Assembly: GCA_965221295.1 (NCBI GenBank)
Contig: OZ244879.1
Coordinates: 3,162,001 to 3,226,000, forward strand
Direction: 5' to 3'
Length of the DNA: 64,000 nt
Origin: Bin87 sp965221295
GTDB taxonomy: Bacteria; Chloroflexota; Dehalococcoidia; Lucifugimonadales; UBA3495
Of this stretch, positions 41,708 through 50,849 are shown one piece after another. Every line of letters begins with the position of its first letter. The first letter of the stretch is position 1. The notes beneath the pieces are model-generated. The model searched no databases. It worked only from the letters and a program-made list of their open reading frames with translations, and was not told the DNA's origin. The translations under genes and the position numbers were made by a program.

Positions 41708-43351
41708 TTATAGTCGTTCGGTCAGTTTGTGGATCGCGTCGGCCGGGTCGCCCTGTAGGCGGACGGATACGATGCGGCGGCCGAGCTCCCGCAGGGCCTG
41801 CAGATCGCCCACCGCCTGGGCGTCGGCCAGGATGCCGAAAGTGAAGGGCCAGCCAGGGATTTCGATGTCATCGGCGTGTTCTTGGGTCAATTGGAGGAAG
41901 ATGCCGGTGTTTGGGCCGCCCTTGTGCAATTGGCCAGTGGAATGCAGGAATCTGGGACCGTATCCCGCCGTGGTGGCGATGCCGTATCGCTCGATGGCGC
42001 GCCGGCGCAGGCGGTCGATGGCTCCATCGATGCCGGGCGAGTCGGGCAAATAGGCCATCACAGCCAAATAGTCGCCGGGAACGGATGAGGACAGCAGGTC
42101 GGCCAGGCGCCCGCCATCATCCGACGGCATGACTGGCAACTGCCCTTCGCCTTGATAGAGGTCGAGGACGCTGATGGTGCGATCCTTGGCGCCCTGCACG
42201 TCGGGTTGGTCGAAGGGGTGGATGCCAAGCAGGTGGCCGGCTATGGCGGTAGCGTACTCCCAGCGGTAGAACTCGGCGCCCAGGTCGTAGGCGCCGGCCA
42301 ATTCCAGCCGCACCAACGGATGGCCGGCCTGGGACAATTCGTCCAGAACGCGGTCGGCGGCCGCAGCCTGTTGGGAATCATCATCGGCCAACCGCAACTG
42401 CACGAAAATGCGGTCAACGCCGTAGCGCTCCGGGGCGACCAGCGGTTCCGACGCCACCGGAATAATGCCGGTCCCGTTCTTGCCGGCGCTCTCAGCAAGC
42501 AATTGTTCCACCCACAGGCCGAAACTGCGAACTCGGTCCGACGCCACCAGGGTCAGTTTGTTGCGTCCCTGCTTGGCCAGCGTTCCGATCACGGCGCCAA
42601 GCCAGGCGCCCGGGTTATCCTCGGGGGCGTTGGTCAGGAGACATCGCTGTTGCATCGACTCGGCGCGAATCACCAGTTGGCTAACGTCCACGCCCATCAA
42701 CGCGGCCGGCGCCAGACCAAAATACGAAAGGACGGAATAGCGCCCCCCGATGTTGGGATCATTGACGAAGACGCGGCGGAAGTGGTCTCGTTTAGCCAGC
42801 TCCGCGAGCGGAGTGTCGGGATCGGTTATGGCGACGAAGTTATTGCCCGGATTTCCGTTTCGGCCGCTGGTTTCCACCAAGCGGCGGTAGTAAGCGTAAA
42901 ACGCCAGCGGTTCGGTGGTAGTTCCAGACTTGGACGAAATTACGAAAAGAGTCTGCGCCGGGTCGATGGCCGCTGAAGTTGCGGATACCCACGCGGGAAC
43001 GGTGCTGTCCAGGGTGAGCATCCCGGGATGGGGGCCTTTGACGCATGGTCCGATTACTTGCCGTATGACCTCTGGTCCCAGGCTGCTGCCGCCCATGCCA
43101 AGCAGCGCCACGTGTCGGAAGCCATCGTTCCGCGCGGCGGCGGCGAACTCGATGAGTTGGTCTATCTGGCCCTGGACATCGGTAGGAAGCGTTAGCCAGG
43201 CGAGCCGATTGGCGATCTCTGTCGGATCCTGGCTCCACAAGGTGTGGTCGTGAGCTCGCAAGCGAGCTGGAACGTTATCGGCGTCCAGTCCGGCTGCGGT
43301 CTGCGCCACCAGTGGCGAGTAGTCGCCAAGGTGATAACGGTCTGTCGTCAT
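41708..43351 (-). CDS. pgi: Glucose-6-phosphate isomerase (type found in transaldolase fusions)
   Basis: Interconverts glucose-6-phosphate and fructose-6-phosphate. The 547-residue protein has LLGMGGSSLGPEV (83-95) and the sugar-phosphate motif ISSKSGTTTEPLAF (138-151), plus GGRYSVLSYFGLAPAALMG near 222-240. Its sequence is closest to the isomerase half of the transaldolase-isomerase fusions of Chloroflexota and actinobacteria, but here it is free-standing; no transaldolase gene is in the window. AAGGAGGT lies 6-7 bases before ATG 43351. It leads the pgi-gnd-zwf operon. Confidence 0.9.
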   Translation of the reverse strand: MTTDRYHLGDYSPLVAQTAAGLDADNVPARLRAHDHTLWSQDPTEIANRLAWLTLPTDVQGQIDQLIEFAAAARNDGFRHVALLGMGGSSLGPEVIRQVIGPCVKGPHPGMLTLDSTVPAWVSATSAAIDPAQTLFVISSKSGTTTEPLAFYAYYRRLVETSGRNGNPGNNFVAITDPDTPLAELAKRDHFRRVFVNDPNIGGRYSVLSYFGLAPAALMGVDVSQLVIRAESMQQRCLLTNAPEDNPGAWLGAVIGTLAKQGRNKLTLVASDRVRSFGLWVEQLLAESAGKNGTGIIPVASEPLVAPERYGVDRIFVQLRLADDDSQQAAAADRVLDELSQAGHPLVRLELAGAYDLGAEFYRWEYATAIAGHLLGIHPFDQPDVQGAKDRTISVLDLYQGEGQLPVMPSDDGGRLADLLSSSVPGDYLAVMAYLPDSPGIDGAIDRLRRRAIERYGIATTAGYGPRFLHSTGQLHKGGPNTGIFLQLTQEHADDIEIPGWPFTFGILADAQAVGDLQALRELGRRIVSVRLQGDPADAIHKLTERL

Positions 43352-43389
43352 CGCAACCTCCTTACCAACTCGGCATCCAAACTGGGCGA

Positions 43390-43398
43390 ATTTTAGCA
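43390..43398 (-). promoter_or_regulatory. Candidate extended -10 promoter of pgi-gnd-zwf
   Basis: Minus strand TGCTAAAAT (43398-43390): a TGN element followed by TAAAAT, about 39 bases before the pgi ATG. There is no -35 match. On the plus strand, TATAAT at 43436-43441 could serve the divergent hydrolase gene. Confidence 0.4.
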
Positions 43399-43585
43399 TA
43401 CTGAATATCAACTCCGCCCCGGCTCTGCGGTGGGGTATAATCGCCGGACGCGGGGAGCCTCGCAACAACCGATCCCGGCCTAATTCATACCCGGCGGAAG
43501 CCATACCCCGCTGAAGTCATACCCCATAGATCGAGACCCGGCGAAAACCACCCGGATCAATCCGGGACCTGCGGAGCGAAACAGC

Positions 43586-44473
43586 GTGTCAAACGGAGAC
43601 CTGACGCCCCAAACCAATGAGCCTGCCGTTCACGCGGCAACCTTGGCGGATTTACAGGTGCAGTACCTGGACTGGCAGAGAGACGGCGAACCGGTTCTGG
43701 CCCTGCACGGGCTGGCGTCCACCGGCCATTGGTATCGGCGGCTGGCGCCGTATCTTGTCGACCGCTACCGCCTGATTGCCCCCGACCAGCGGGGCCACGG
43801 CGCGACCACGGCGGCGCCGTCGGGCTACGATTGGCAGACGCTCGCCGAGGATGCCGTCCGGCTGTTAGACCATTTGGGGATCCAGCGGGTCGCGGCCCTG
43901 GGCCACTCATGGGGTGGGCACGTGTCCAGCAACCTGGCGATGCGATTCCCGGACCGGGTCAGCCGGCTGGTGATGATAGACGGGGGATTTCAGGACGGAA
44001 CGTTGCTGCCCAACCCAACGTGGGAGGCATTTCGGCAGCGTTTGGCGCCGCGTATGGTGGCGGGAACCCGAGCCGAATACCTGGCGCAACTTGCCAGCAA
44101 CTTCTCATTCTGTTGGGGCGAAGATCTGGCCGAAATCGCGCTGACGATGGTGTATGAGGGGCCGGATGGGCAGATGCGCGACATTCTGCGTCCCGAGCAT
44201 CACGCGCAAGTCCTGGAAACGATGTGGAACGAGCCGCCGTCAGTGGTGTTGCCGCGGGTGCCCACCCCGACCCTGGTGGTGGCCGCCGGCCCTCGACCCG
44301 AGCGCGCCAATTCCCAGTTTTCGCGGCAGCGCGAGGTGATGGTCGCCGCCGCCGCAAGGGCGCTGCCCAACGGGCGGGTTCACTGGATCCCGGAGACGAT
44401 TCACGACATCGGCTACGACAAGCCGGCGGAATTGGCCGGCGTCATCCGGCAGTTTCTGGCCGAAGGCAACTAG
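43586..44473 (+). CDS. Alpha/beta hydrolase
   Basis: A 295-residue alpha/beta-hydrolase-fold enzyme. The oxyanion region ALHGLASTGHWY is near 33-44, DQRGHG near 69-74, and the nucleophile Ser is in GHSWGG near 111-116; the C-terminal DIGYDKP region supplies the His environment (ETIHDIGYD). The substrate is unknown (ester, epoxide or lactone). The start is GTG 43586 with GGAG 11 bases upstream. Its stop TAG overlaps the stop of the convergent ABC gene within one CTAG. Confidence 0.85.
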   Translation: MSNGDLTPQTNEPAVHAATLADLQVQYLDWQRDGEPVLALHGLASTGHWYRRLAPYLVDRYRLIAPDQRGHGATTAAPSGYDWQTLAEDAVRLLDHLGIQRVAALGHSWGGHVSSNLAMRFPDRVSRLVMIDGGFQDGTLLPNPTWEAFRQRLAPRMVAGTRAEYLAQLASNFSFCWGEDLAEIALTMVYEGPDGQMRDILRPEHHAQVLETMWNEPPSVVLPRVPTPTLVVAAGPRPERANSQFSRQREVMVAAAARALPNGRVHWIPETIHDIGYDKPAELAGVIRQFLAEGN

Positions 44474-46398
44474 TCGGCGGCAGCCGGCGAAAGTCCGTCG
44501 GCGCCGATCACCTCGCCTCCGACTGGAGCTACGTCAACGCTGGGACCCGACAGCCCGTAGTTGATGGCGTAAAGCTGAGCGTAAACGCCGCCGGCCTCCA
44601 GCAATTGGTCGTGATTGCCAACCTCGGCGACGCGGCCACGGTCCAGCACGACGATCTTGTCGGCGTTGCGGATGGTGGATAGGCGGTGGGCGATGACGAT
44701 GGAAGTGCGGCCTTTGAGGATTCGGCTGAGGGCCTGTTGGATGAGCAACTCGGTGTGGGTATCGATGTTCGCGGTCGCTTCATCGAGCACGAGGATGCGC
44801 GGGTTGCCGGCGATGGCGCGGGCGAAACTGATCAACTGGCGCTGGCCAATGCTCAAATTGATGCCGCGTTCGGCCAACTCCGAGTCGTAGCCGTTGTCCA
44901 TTTCCATGATGAAGTCGTGGGCGCCCACGGCTTGCGCCGCCGCCATAACCTCGGCGTCGGTAAGTTCCTCATTTTGGTAGCGGATGTTGTCGCTCACCGT
45001 GCCGGAGAATAGGTACGGTTCCTGGAGCACCATGCTCATCTGATGCACCAGGGACTCCCGCTTAACGTCGCGGATGTCGTAGCCGTCAACCGAAATGGAA
45101 CCGCCGGTAACGTCCGCGGACCGGTGCAGCAAGTTCACCAGGGTGCTCTTGCCGGCTCCGGTGGAACCCACGAGGGCTACGTTTTCGCCAGCCTCAATCT
45201 GCAGGTTGACGTTCTTCAGAACCTCCACGCCTTCCACGTAATGGAAATTCACGTCTTGGTACCGAATATTCCCCTTCACCTCGGGCAGGGCTACGGCTCC
45301 CGGTTTGTCGTTGACGTCTGGGGCAAGGTCCAGCACCTCGAATATGCGGACGCCGGCGGCCATGGCGCGCTGGAGTTGGCTGTACTGCATGGTCAACTGG
45401 CGTATGGGCTCGAAGAAACGCTGGATCCAGAAGGCGAAGGCGACCAGGGTGCCCACTTCCAGGGCGTCCTGGCGGAGCAGGAAACCGCCGAACAGCACGA
45501 CACCCAAGCCGATGCCCAGACCAATCAGCAATTCGACCAAGGGCTGCAACATTCCAGAGTAGCGGGCCGCTTCCAGGTTGGCGTCCAGGTATTCCTGGTT
45601 CAGGGTCCGGAAGTGGGCCATGTTTTCGTCCTGGCGGTTCAGGCTCTGGACGACGCGAACGCCGGTGATGTTCTGGTTGTATTCGCCGTTGACCATGGCG
45701 ATGGCGCGTCGGATCCGCATGAAAGAATGGCGGGCGAATCGTTGCCAGTACATCAAGATCAAGGTGAGCACGGGCACGACGAACATGCACACTAGGGCCA
45801 ACTTCCAGTTGACCACGAGCATCAGCGTGATGATGGCTCCAACCGTCACCAGTTCAGCCAGGGCCAGGGCCAGCAGTTCGAAAGTCTCCTGAAGCTGCAG
45901 GATGTCGGACTGCATCCGGGACATGATGCGTCCGATGGGGGTGCGGTGATAGAAAGCGTTGGATTGGTTTTGCAGGTGGCTGAACATCCCCGACCGCAGG
46001 TCATACAGTACATGCTGGCCGGTGCGGGAGATGAAGATGAACTGCAATCGGTTGGACAGGAAGTGGATGACGGTGATGACCATGAAGGCCGCGCCTATGA
46101 CGTGGACGCGCCCAACCTCGCCCTCCGAGATGGCCCAGTCGATGCCGTATTTGATCAGAAGGGGGATGCCGGCGTTGACCGCGGCGTAAACGAGGAGGGA
46201 GGCCAGAGCGATCAACGCGTAGGTTCGGTACGGCATGATAAAGGTCAGGAATCGCATCACGACCTTGTTGTCATAGACGCGTCCCACCACGTCCTCGTCG
46301 GTGAGGTTATCGTTGTTGGGCGCGAACATGCTGTCGGCGGAGGTGCCGCGCATCCCCCGCATCATGCCGCCGCCGATGCCGCCGCCGCCTCGCATCAT
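44470..46398 (-). CDS. ABC exporter half-transporter, subunit with catalytic Glu
   Basis: A 642-residue fused permease-ATPase. It has a Gly/Met-rich N-terminus (MMRGGGGIGGGMMRGMRG), six membrane segments (about 55-330), Walker A GSTGAGKST, signature LSIGQRQ (non-consensus Ile) and Walker B ILVLDEATANID with the catalytic Glu. It overlaps its partner by 4 bases (ATGA). The two subunits complement each other: this one supplies the Glu, while the partner supplies the canonical LSGGQ. That is the known asymmetric arrangement of heterodimeric multidrug/lipid exporters such as BmrCD and TM287/288. Substrate unknown. Confidence 0.92.
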   Translation of the reverse strand: MMRGGGGIGGGMMRGMRGTSADSMFAPNNDNLTDEDVVGRVYDNKVVMRFLTFIMPYRTYALIALASLLVYAAVNAGIPLLIKYGIDWAISEGEVGRVHVIGAAFMVITVIHFLSNRLQFIFISRTGQHVLYDLRSGMFSHLQNQSNAFYHRTPIGRIMSRMQSDILQLQETFELLALALAELVTVGAIITLMLVVNWKLALVCMFVVPVLTLILMYWQRFARHSFMRIRRAIAMVNGEYNQNITGVRVVQSLNRQDENMAHFRTLNQEYLDANLEAARYSGMLQPLVELLIGLGIGLGVVLFGGFLLRQDALEVGTLVAFAFWIQRFFEPIRQLTMQYSQLQRAMAAGVRIFEVLDLAPDVNDKPGAVALPEVKGNIRYQDVNFHYVEGVEVLKNVNLQIEAGENVALVGSTGAGKSTLVNLLHRSADVTGGSISVDGYDIRDVKRESLVHQMSMVLQEPYLFSGTVSDNIRYQNEELTDAEVMAAAQAVGAHDFIMEMDNGYDSELAERGINLSIGQRQLISFARAIAGNPRILVLDEATANIDTHTELLIQQALSRILKGRTSIVIAHRLSTIRNADKIVVLDRGRVAEVGNHDQLLEAGGVYAQLYAINYGLSGPSVDVAPVGGEVIGADGLSPAAAD

Positions 46399-48209
46399 AG
46401 CGCCGCCCTCCCGTCGGCCATGGCCGGAACCGCCGCCTCCAGCAGGACCTCCTCCTGGGGACGCAACTGCAACTCGTAGATGCTCTGATAGATGCCGCCG
46501 GAACGGATCAGTTCCTCGTGGGAGCCCCGTTCGACGATGGAGCCTTTGTCCAAAACCAGTATCTGATCGGCCTCGCGCACGGTGCTCAGCCGGTGGGCGA
46601 TGACGAAGGTGGTTCGGCCTTTCATCACTTCGACCATGGCTCGGTGGATTTGACGCTCGGTTTCCACGTCAACGCTGGAGGTGGAGTCGTCGAGGATCAG
46701 CACGGGCGGGTCGAGCAAGATGGTGCGGGCGATGGACAGCCGCTGGCGTTGTCCCCCGGACAAAGTGGCGCCACGCTCGCCGACCCAAGTGTCATACCCG
46801 TTGGGCAGCGCCATGATCTGGTCGTGGAGCTGGGCGACCTTGGCGGCCCGTTCCACGTCTTCGTGGGTGGCGTCGCTCACGCCGTAGGCGATATTGTCGC
46901 GGATGTTGGCGCCGAAGAGGTAAACATCTTGGTGGACTATGCCCACGTTGTGACGGAGGGATTGCAGCGTGAAGTCCCGGATGTCCTGCCCATCGATGGT
47001 GATCCTGCCGTCGGTAACGTCGTAGAACCGGGGCAGGAGGTTGACGACGGTGGTCTTGCCGCTGCCGGGAGCGCCCAGGATAGCGGTGACCTGTCCGGGC
47101 CGGGCTTCGAGATCCACGCCGCGCAGGGCCGGGGAGCGATCCTCGTAGGCAAAGCCCACGTTCTCGAAGCGAACGGCGCCTTTGGCGCGCCCCATCTCCA
47201 CGGCGTCGCTCCGCTCTGCCACTGGCGAGCGGGCGTCGAGCACGTTGAAGAGGCGCTGACCTGAGGACATGGCCCGCGAGAAGGTGTTGATGATCTGCGC
47301 CGACGCGCGGATTGGGAAGGTCAGCTGGTTCAGGTACAGGAAGAATTTAGCCAGGTCGCCCGGGGTCAGTTCGCCGCTCACGACCTGCCAACCGCCGAAC
47401 CAAAGAACGACGCCAAGGGCGAAGGTGAAGTAGAGGGTCATCCACGCGCTGTTGGTGCCCTGCATACGTTCCGCGTCGTAGTACTCCACGCGCAGTTCTT
47501 CGGCTTTGCGGTTGTACTTGCCGCGCTCGAAGTTTTCGGAGGCGAAGGCCTTGACCACGTGAATGCCGGCCAAATTTTCCTGCAGCACGGTTACCGACTC
47601 GCCCATGACCTCCTGGACGTGCAGCCACTTCCGGCGCAGGGCCCGCATCACGATGGTGGAACGCAGGACGATTGCCGGCACGAATATCATGCTGACCAGG
47701 GCCAGTTCCCAGTTCAGGAAGATCAGGATGAATGGAATGGCGAAGATGCGAACCACCACGTCCAGCGACCGGATCATTCCCAGGTTAACGAACCGGCGCA
47801 TGGCCTCCACGTCGGCGGTGGCCCGGGACATCAAATCGCCGGTGTGTTCCTTGTCGTGGAAGGCGAAGCTGACGTTTTGCAGCTTGTCATAGAGCAGGTT
47901 GCGGCAATCGAACGAGACCTTTTGGGACAACGATTCCGTGGTGTAGGTGCGGGCAAAATCGCAGAATCCGCGGCCCAGGCTCGCCACCAAGATACCCACT
48001 CCGAAGAACGTTAGGGCGGCAATGCTGAAGTCATGCCTGAAGAACTTCCCCGTTTCGGCGTCCTGGCCGACCATCAAGTCGATACCATTGCCAAACAGCC
48101 AGGGCAAGGCGAGCGAGAAGCCGATGGCGACCAAAGCCGAGCCATACGCCAGGCCCAAGCGAGCGGGATAGCGGGCGGCCATCCTGATGATGCGGAGCAA
48201 TACGCTCAT
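46395..48209 (-). CDS. ABC exporter half-transporter, subunit with degenerate Walker B
   Basis: A 604-residue fused permease-ATPase, partner of the gene just downstream. It has six membrane segments in the first 320 residues, Walker A GAPGSGKTT, consensus signature LSGGQRQ and Walker B VLILDDSTSSVD, in which Asp replaces the catalytic Glu. Its own ATP site is therefore expected to be weakly hydrolytic. It is first of the pair, served by the promoter at 48359-48387. Confidence 0.92.
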   Translation of the reverse strand: MSVLLRIIRMAARYPARLGLAYGSALVAIGFSLALPWLFGNGIDLMVGQDAETGKFFRHDFSIAALTFFGVGILVASLGRGFCDFARTYTTESLSQKVSFDCRNLLYDKLQNVSFAFHDKEHTGDLMSRATADVEAMRRFVNLGMIRSLDVVVRIFAIPFILIFLNWELALVSMIFVPAIVLRSTIVMRALRRKWLHVQEVMGESVTVLQENLAGIHVVKAFASENFERGKYNRKAEELRVEYYDAERMQGTNSAWMTLYFTFALGVVLWFGGWQVVSGELTPGDLAKFFLYLNQLTFPIRASAQIINTFSRAMSSGQRLFNVLDARSPVAERSDAVEMGRAKGAVRFENVGFAYEDRSPALRGVDLEARPGQVTAILGAPGSGKTTVVNLLPRFYDVTDGRITIDGQDIRDFTLQSLRHNVGIVHQDVYLFGANIRDNIAYGVSDATHEDVERAAKVAQLHDQIMALPNGYDTWVGERGATLSGGQRQRLSIARTILLDPPVLILDDSTSSVDVETERQIHRAMVEVMKGRTTFVIAHRLSTVREADQILVLDKGSIVERGSHEELIRSGGIYQSIYELQLRPQEEVLLEAAVPAMADGRAAL

Positions 48210-48358
48210 CAGCGGCCAGAACCTTGCAGCGCGCGGGACGCCACGCTCAAACCGGCAACCGGGGACGCCGCAGCGTTCAAGTAACGGTTTCCGCCGGCAT
48301 GATGTCCGGTCGTTGTGATCTCCGCTTCAATTCCAGAATTTGATACCATAGGTCGCCC

Positions 48359-48387
48359 AATATACACCCGCCACGCGGCGGGGGCAA
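48359..48387 (-). promoter_or_regulatory. Promoter of the heterodimeric ABC exporter
   Basis: Minus strand TTGCCC (48387-48382), a 17-base spacer and TATATT (48364-48359). The same TTGCCC -35 box occurs at the nusA operon. The leader is about 140 bases. Confidence 0.6.
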
Positions 48388-48430
48388 GTTTGGAGACGTT
48401 CTGCACAGTCGGCTGGATGAATTGCATGAA

Positions 48431-50215
48431 TTACTCTATCGATGCCCGGTCCACGTAGGCCTGACCGTACATTTCCATCGCCCGCGCCAGAGCGTAATCG
48501 AGGTTGATCAGATCATTCATGGAGTTCACCATCATCTCGCCCGCGTCGGCGATTTCCTGCCGGTACTGCGACAAAGCGATCTGGCGATTGTTCTTCCGAA
48601 TGTTGTGATACGGACACATCGGAGCGCGGTTTTGTATTTCGTTGCTGGTTCCTTCCCTCGACTTTGGGGCGATGTGATCCAGGTGAAAGTTGCGGGTTGT
48701 ACGAATGACGCTGCCATCGGGCAACCGGTTGGCGTACCCGCAACACCAGGCCAGGTAACCGCTGAGTTCCAGCAGCATTTCCAGCATCTGCCTTTCGGGT
48801 ATGATGCTTGCCGGGACTTTGAACCGGCGCTCGGGGAGAACAATAGCTTGCGGCGCCGGCGCGGTGTCCGGCGAGGTGCGGGTGGGCAGTTCCGTTGGGC
48901 CGTGGACGGTGGCCATGGGGGCGATTTCCGGGGAATCAGGGCCGAGCACTTGTTGGCCGGTGGTTTCATCGTTGCAGCGCAACAGCGCCAACGATGGCTT
49001 GTTGAACTGCCGTTTGAACACCGTCCACGCCCTGGGGTTGAAGTCGCAGGCGACCCACTGTCGTCCCAGCCTCTCGGCGGCCACGCCAGCGTAGGCGCAG
49101 CCCGCGAAGCAATCAAGCACCACGTCGCCAGGGTTGGTGCTGGCGGCGATGATGCGCTCGGCCAGCGCCACCGGCTTTTGGGTAGGATAGCCGGTGCGTT
49201 CCCTGGCCTGGCCTGACAGGTTATTGATGTCATCCCATAGGTTCGTGGCATATTGGCCCGACGGCAAGTAGGTCTTCCGGTACGGCCGGCCGGTTTCGGA
49301 CCAAACCAACCTGTTCTCCCGGTCCAGATCCTCCAGTCTATGCCGCTCCATGCGCCATCCGTATTGCGGGGTATAACCTGCATACTCGTAGGACAGGTTG
49401 GGCCTGGGCCCCATTGATGCGGTCCTGATGACTTCATGGAGTCGGTAGCGTCCCCGGTCATCCTCGTGGCGGTAAAACCTTGACACGTACTCCTCATCGT
49501 GAGGAACCAGAACGTGGTTCCATGTTCGCCGGTCCGTCTTGGCGTAGAACAGGATGTAGTCGGTTACGTACCCGAACCTTCTGGCGTCGTTGTGCGAGCT
49601 GGTGCGCTTCCAGACGATTTCACCAATGTGATTGTCGGCGCCGAACACGGCGTCCAGCATCTGACGCAGGTAAGCTCCAGCAGTTTGGTCACAGTGCAAA
49701 AATATGCTTCCGGTGGATTTGATAACGCGGTGGATCTCCAACAACCGTACTGCCATGTAGCACAGGTATGCGGCCAGGTTGTCGCTGTGGGCCAGCCGCG
49801 CCATCTCAATAACGCTGTGAACCGCCGGGCGGTCTTCCTCGATGCTGGTTAGCCATTCCTCGTGGATGTCGCCCTCCCACGACCAGATGTCTCGGTAACC
49901 CCCCTGCAGCTCGCCGTCTGGCCAGACGATTCCGGCAGCTTCGGCTTCCCGGGCGTTGGTTACGCCCCACCCCGCCAGCAATTTGCGCTCGATCGCCCGC
50001 TCCTCGACGCTCAGTGGCGGACGAATTCTATCGCCGGTGAAGGTGTCATTCTTGGCGAAAGGGGGGTCGATGCACACCAAATCGATGCACTCGTCGTTGA
50101 GCGCGCGCAGAAAGCTGAGGTTGTCGGCGATGTACACGCCTCGGTTTACGGCATTAAAGCCGTGTTCAGTGGTCGCCTCAATCGGATTGCGTAGCTCGCT
50201 GGGCGTTTCGGGCAT
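48431..50215 (-). CDS. DNA methyltransferase fused to a C-terminal HNH endonuclease
   Basis: A 594-residue protein with two domains. The beta-class methyltransferase has DPPF at 50-53, YPTQKP at 343-348 and a SAM motif that reads DCFAGCAYAGV (368-378), where the second Gly of FxGxG is Ala. A linker (about 420-465) leads to an HNH domain: Cys491-Cys492, HLDHIAPKS (Asp513-His514), Asn529 and CPYHN (Cys534, His537). This could be a single-chain restriction-modification enzyme. The promoter at 50250-50277 places transcription start near 50243, excluding upstream ATGs; ATG 50215 has GGGG 6 bases ahead (50218 is an alternative). Confidence 0.85.
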   Translation of the reverse strand: MPETPSELRNPIEATTEHGFNAVNRGVYIADNLSFLRALNDECIDLVCIDPPFAKNDTFTGDRIRPPLSVEERAIERKLLAGWGVTNAREAEAAGIVWPDGELQGGYRDIWSWEGDIHEEWLTSIEEDRPAVHSVIEMARLAHSDNLAAYLCYMAVRLLEIHRVIKSTGSIFLHCDQTAGAYLRQMLDAVFGADNHIGEIVWKRTSSHNDARRFGYVTDYILFYAKTDRRTWNHVLVPHDEEYVSRFYRHEDDRGRYRLHEVIRTASMGPRPNLSYEYAGYTPQYGWRMERHRLEDLDRENRLVWSETGRPYRKTYLPSGQYATNLWDDINNLSGQARERTGYPTQKPVALAERIIAASTNPGDVVLDCFAGCAYAGVAAERLGRQWVACDFNPRAWTVFKRQFNKPSLALLRCNDETTGQQVLGPDSPEIAPMATVHGPTELPTRTSPDTAPAPQAIVLPERRFKVPASIIPERQMLEMLLELSGYLAWCCGYANRLPDGSVIRTTRNFHLDHIAPKSREGTSNEIQNRAPMCPYHNIRKNNRQIALSQYRQEIADAGEMMVNSMNDLINLDYALARAMEMYGQAYVDRASIE

Positions 50216-50249
50216 CATGATCCCCGCTTCCCTAAAATTCGCTAAATAC

Positions 50250-50277
50250 ATTATCATCGCATGTTGGCCGGCTTCAA
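50250..50277 (-). promoter_or_regulatory. Promoter of the methyltransferase-HNH gene
   Basis: Minus strand TTGAAG (50277-50272), a 16-base spacer and GATAAT (50255-50250). Confidence 0.6.
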
Positions 50278-50303
50278 TCGTCCCAACAAGCGAAAAAAAG
50301 ACA

Positions 50304-50330
50304 GGGGCAGCCCCGATGGCTGCCCCTTTT
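50304..50330 (-). terminator. Terminator of the molybdenum-hydroxylase genes
   Basis: A 9-bp perfect stem (GGGGCAGCC / GGCTGCCCC, 50304-50312 and 50318-50326) with a 5-base loop. On the minus strand it is followed by TGTCTTTTTTT, a good intrinsic terminator for the upstream [2Fe-2S] subunit gene; TTTT also follows on the plus strand. Confidence 0.85.
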
Positions 50331-50367
50331 GCTGGCGCGTTTTCGCGTCGCATGACGACGCGACCGG

Positions 50368-50847
50368 TTACCCCGCTCGCATCCGCTCTCCCGCGTCCAG
50401 CACGGCGCGGACGATCTTGTCGTAGCCGGTGCAGCGGCACAGGTTGCCGGCCAGCCAGTGGCGGATCCGCGCCTCGTCGGCGTCAGGTTCGGCTTCCAGC
50501 AGCGCCTTGGCCGCCACGATGAAACCGGGCGTACAGATGCCGCATTGTAGGGCGGCGTTTTCAAGGAACGACTGCTGAATGGGGTGCAGGCCCTCAGCGG
50601 ACGCCACACCCTCGATGGTGCTCACCTGGGAACCCTGGGCTTCAACGCCCAGCACCAGGCACGAGCACACGATGCGCCCATCCAGGTTCACCGTGCAGGC
50701 TCCGCAGTTGCCATCGTTGCAGCCTTCTTTGGCGCCGGTCATGCCGACAACATCGCGCAGGCACTCCAGCAGGCTTTGTCGAGGCTCACAGAGAAAGTCG
50801 GTCTGGTTGCCGTTGATGGTAGTCGTTACGTGGACAAGTCCGGGCAT
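50368..50847 (-). CDS. Molybdenum hydroxylase [2Fe-2S] subunit (CoxS-like)
   Basis: The electron-transfer subunit of a xanthine dehydrogenase/CO dehydrogenase-type enzyme, 159 residues. The N-terminal plant-ferredoxin cluster is CNDGNCGAC plus a later Cys (about 43-65); the second cluster uses CGIC and CRC in the C-terminal helical domain (near 102 and 139). All eight ligands are present. It starts 2 bases after the FAD-subunit stop and ends at a strong terminator. The large molybdopterin subunit is not in the window. Confidence 0.92.
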   Translation of the reverse strand: MPGLVHVTTTINGNQTDFLCEPRQSLLECLRDVVGMTGAKEGCNDGNCGACTVNLDGRIVCSCLVLGVEAQGSQVSTIEGVASAEGLHPIQQSFLENAALQCGICTPGFIVAAKALLEAEPDADEARIRHWLAGNLCRCTGYDKIVRAVLDAGERMRAG

Positions 50848-50849
50848 TG

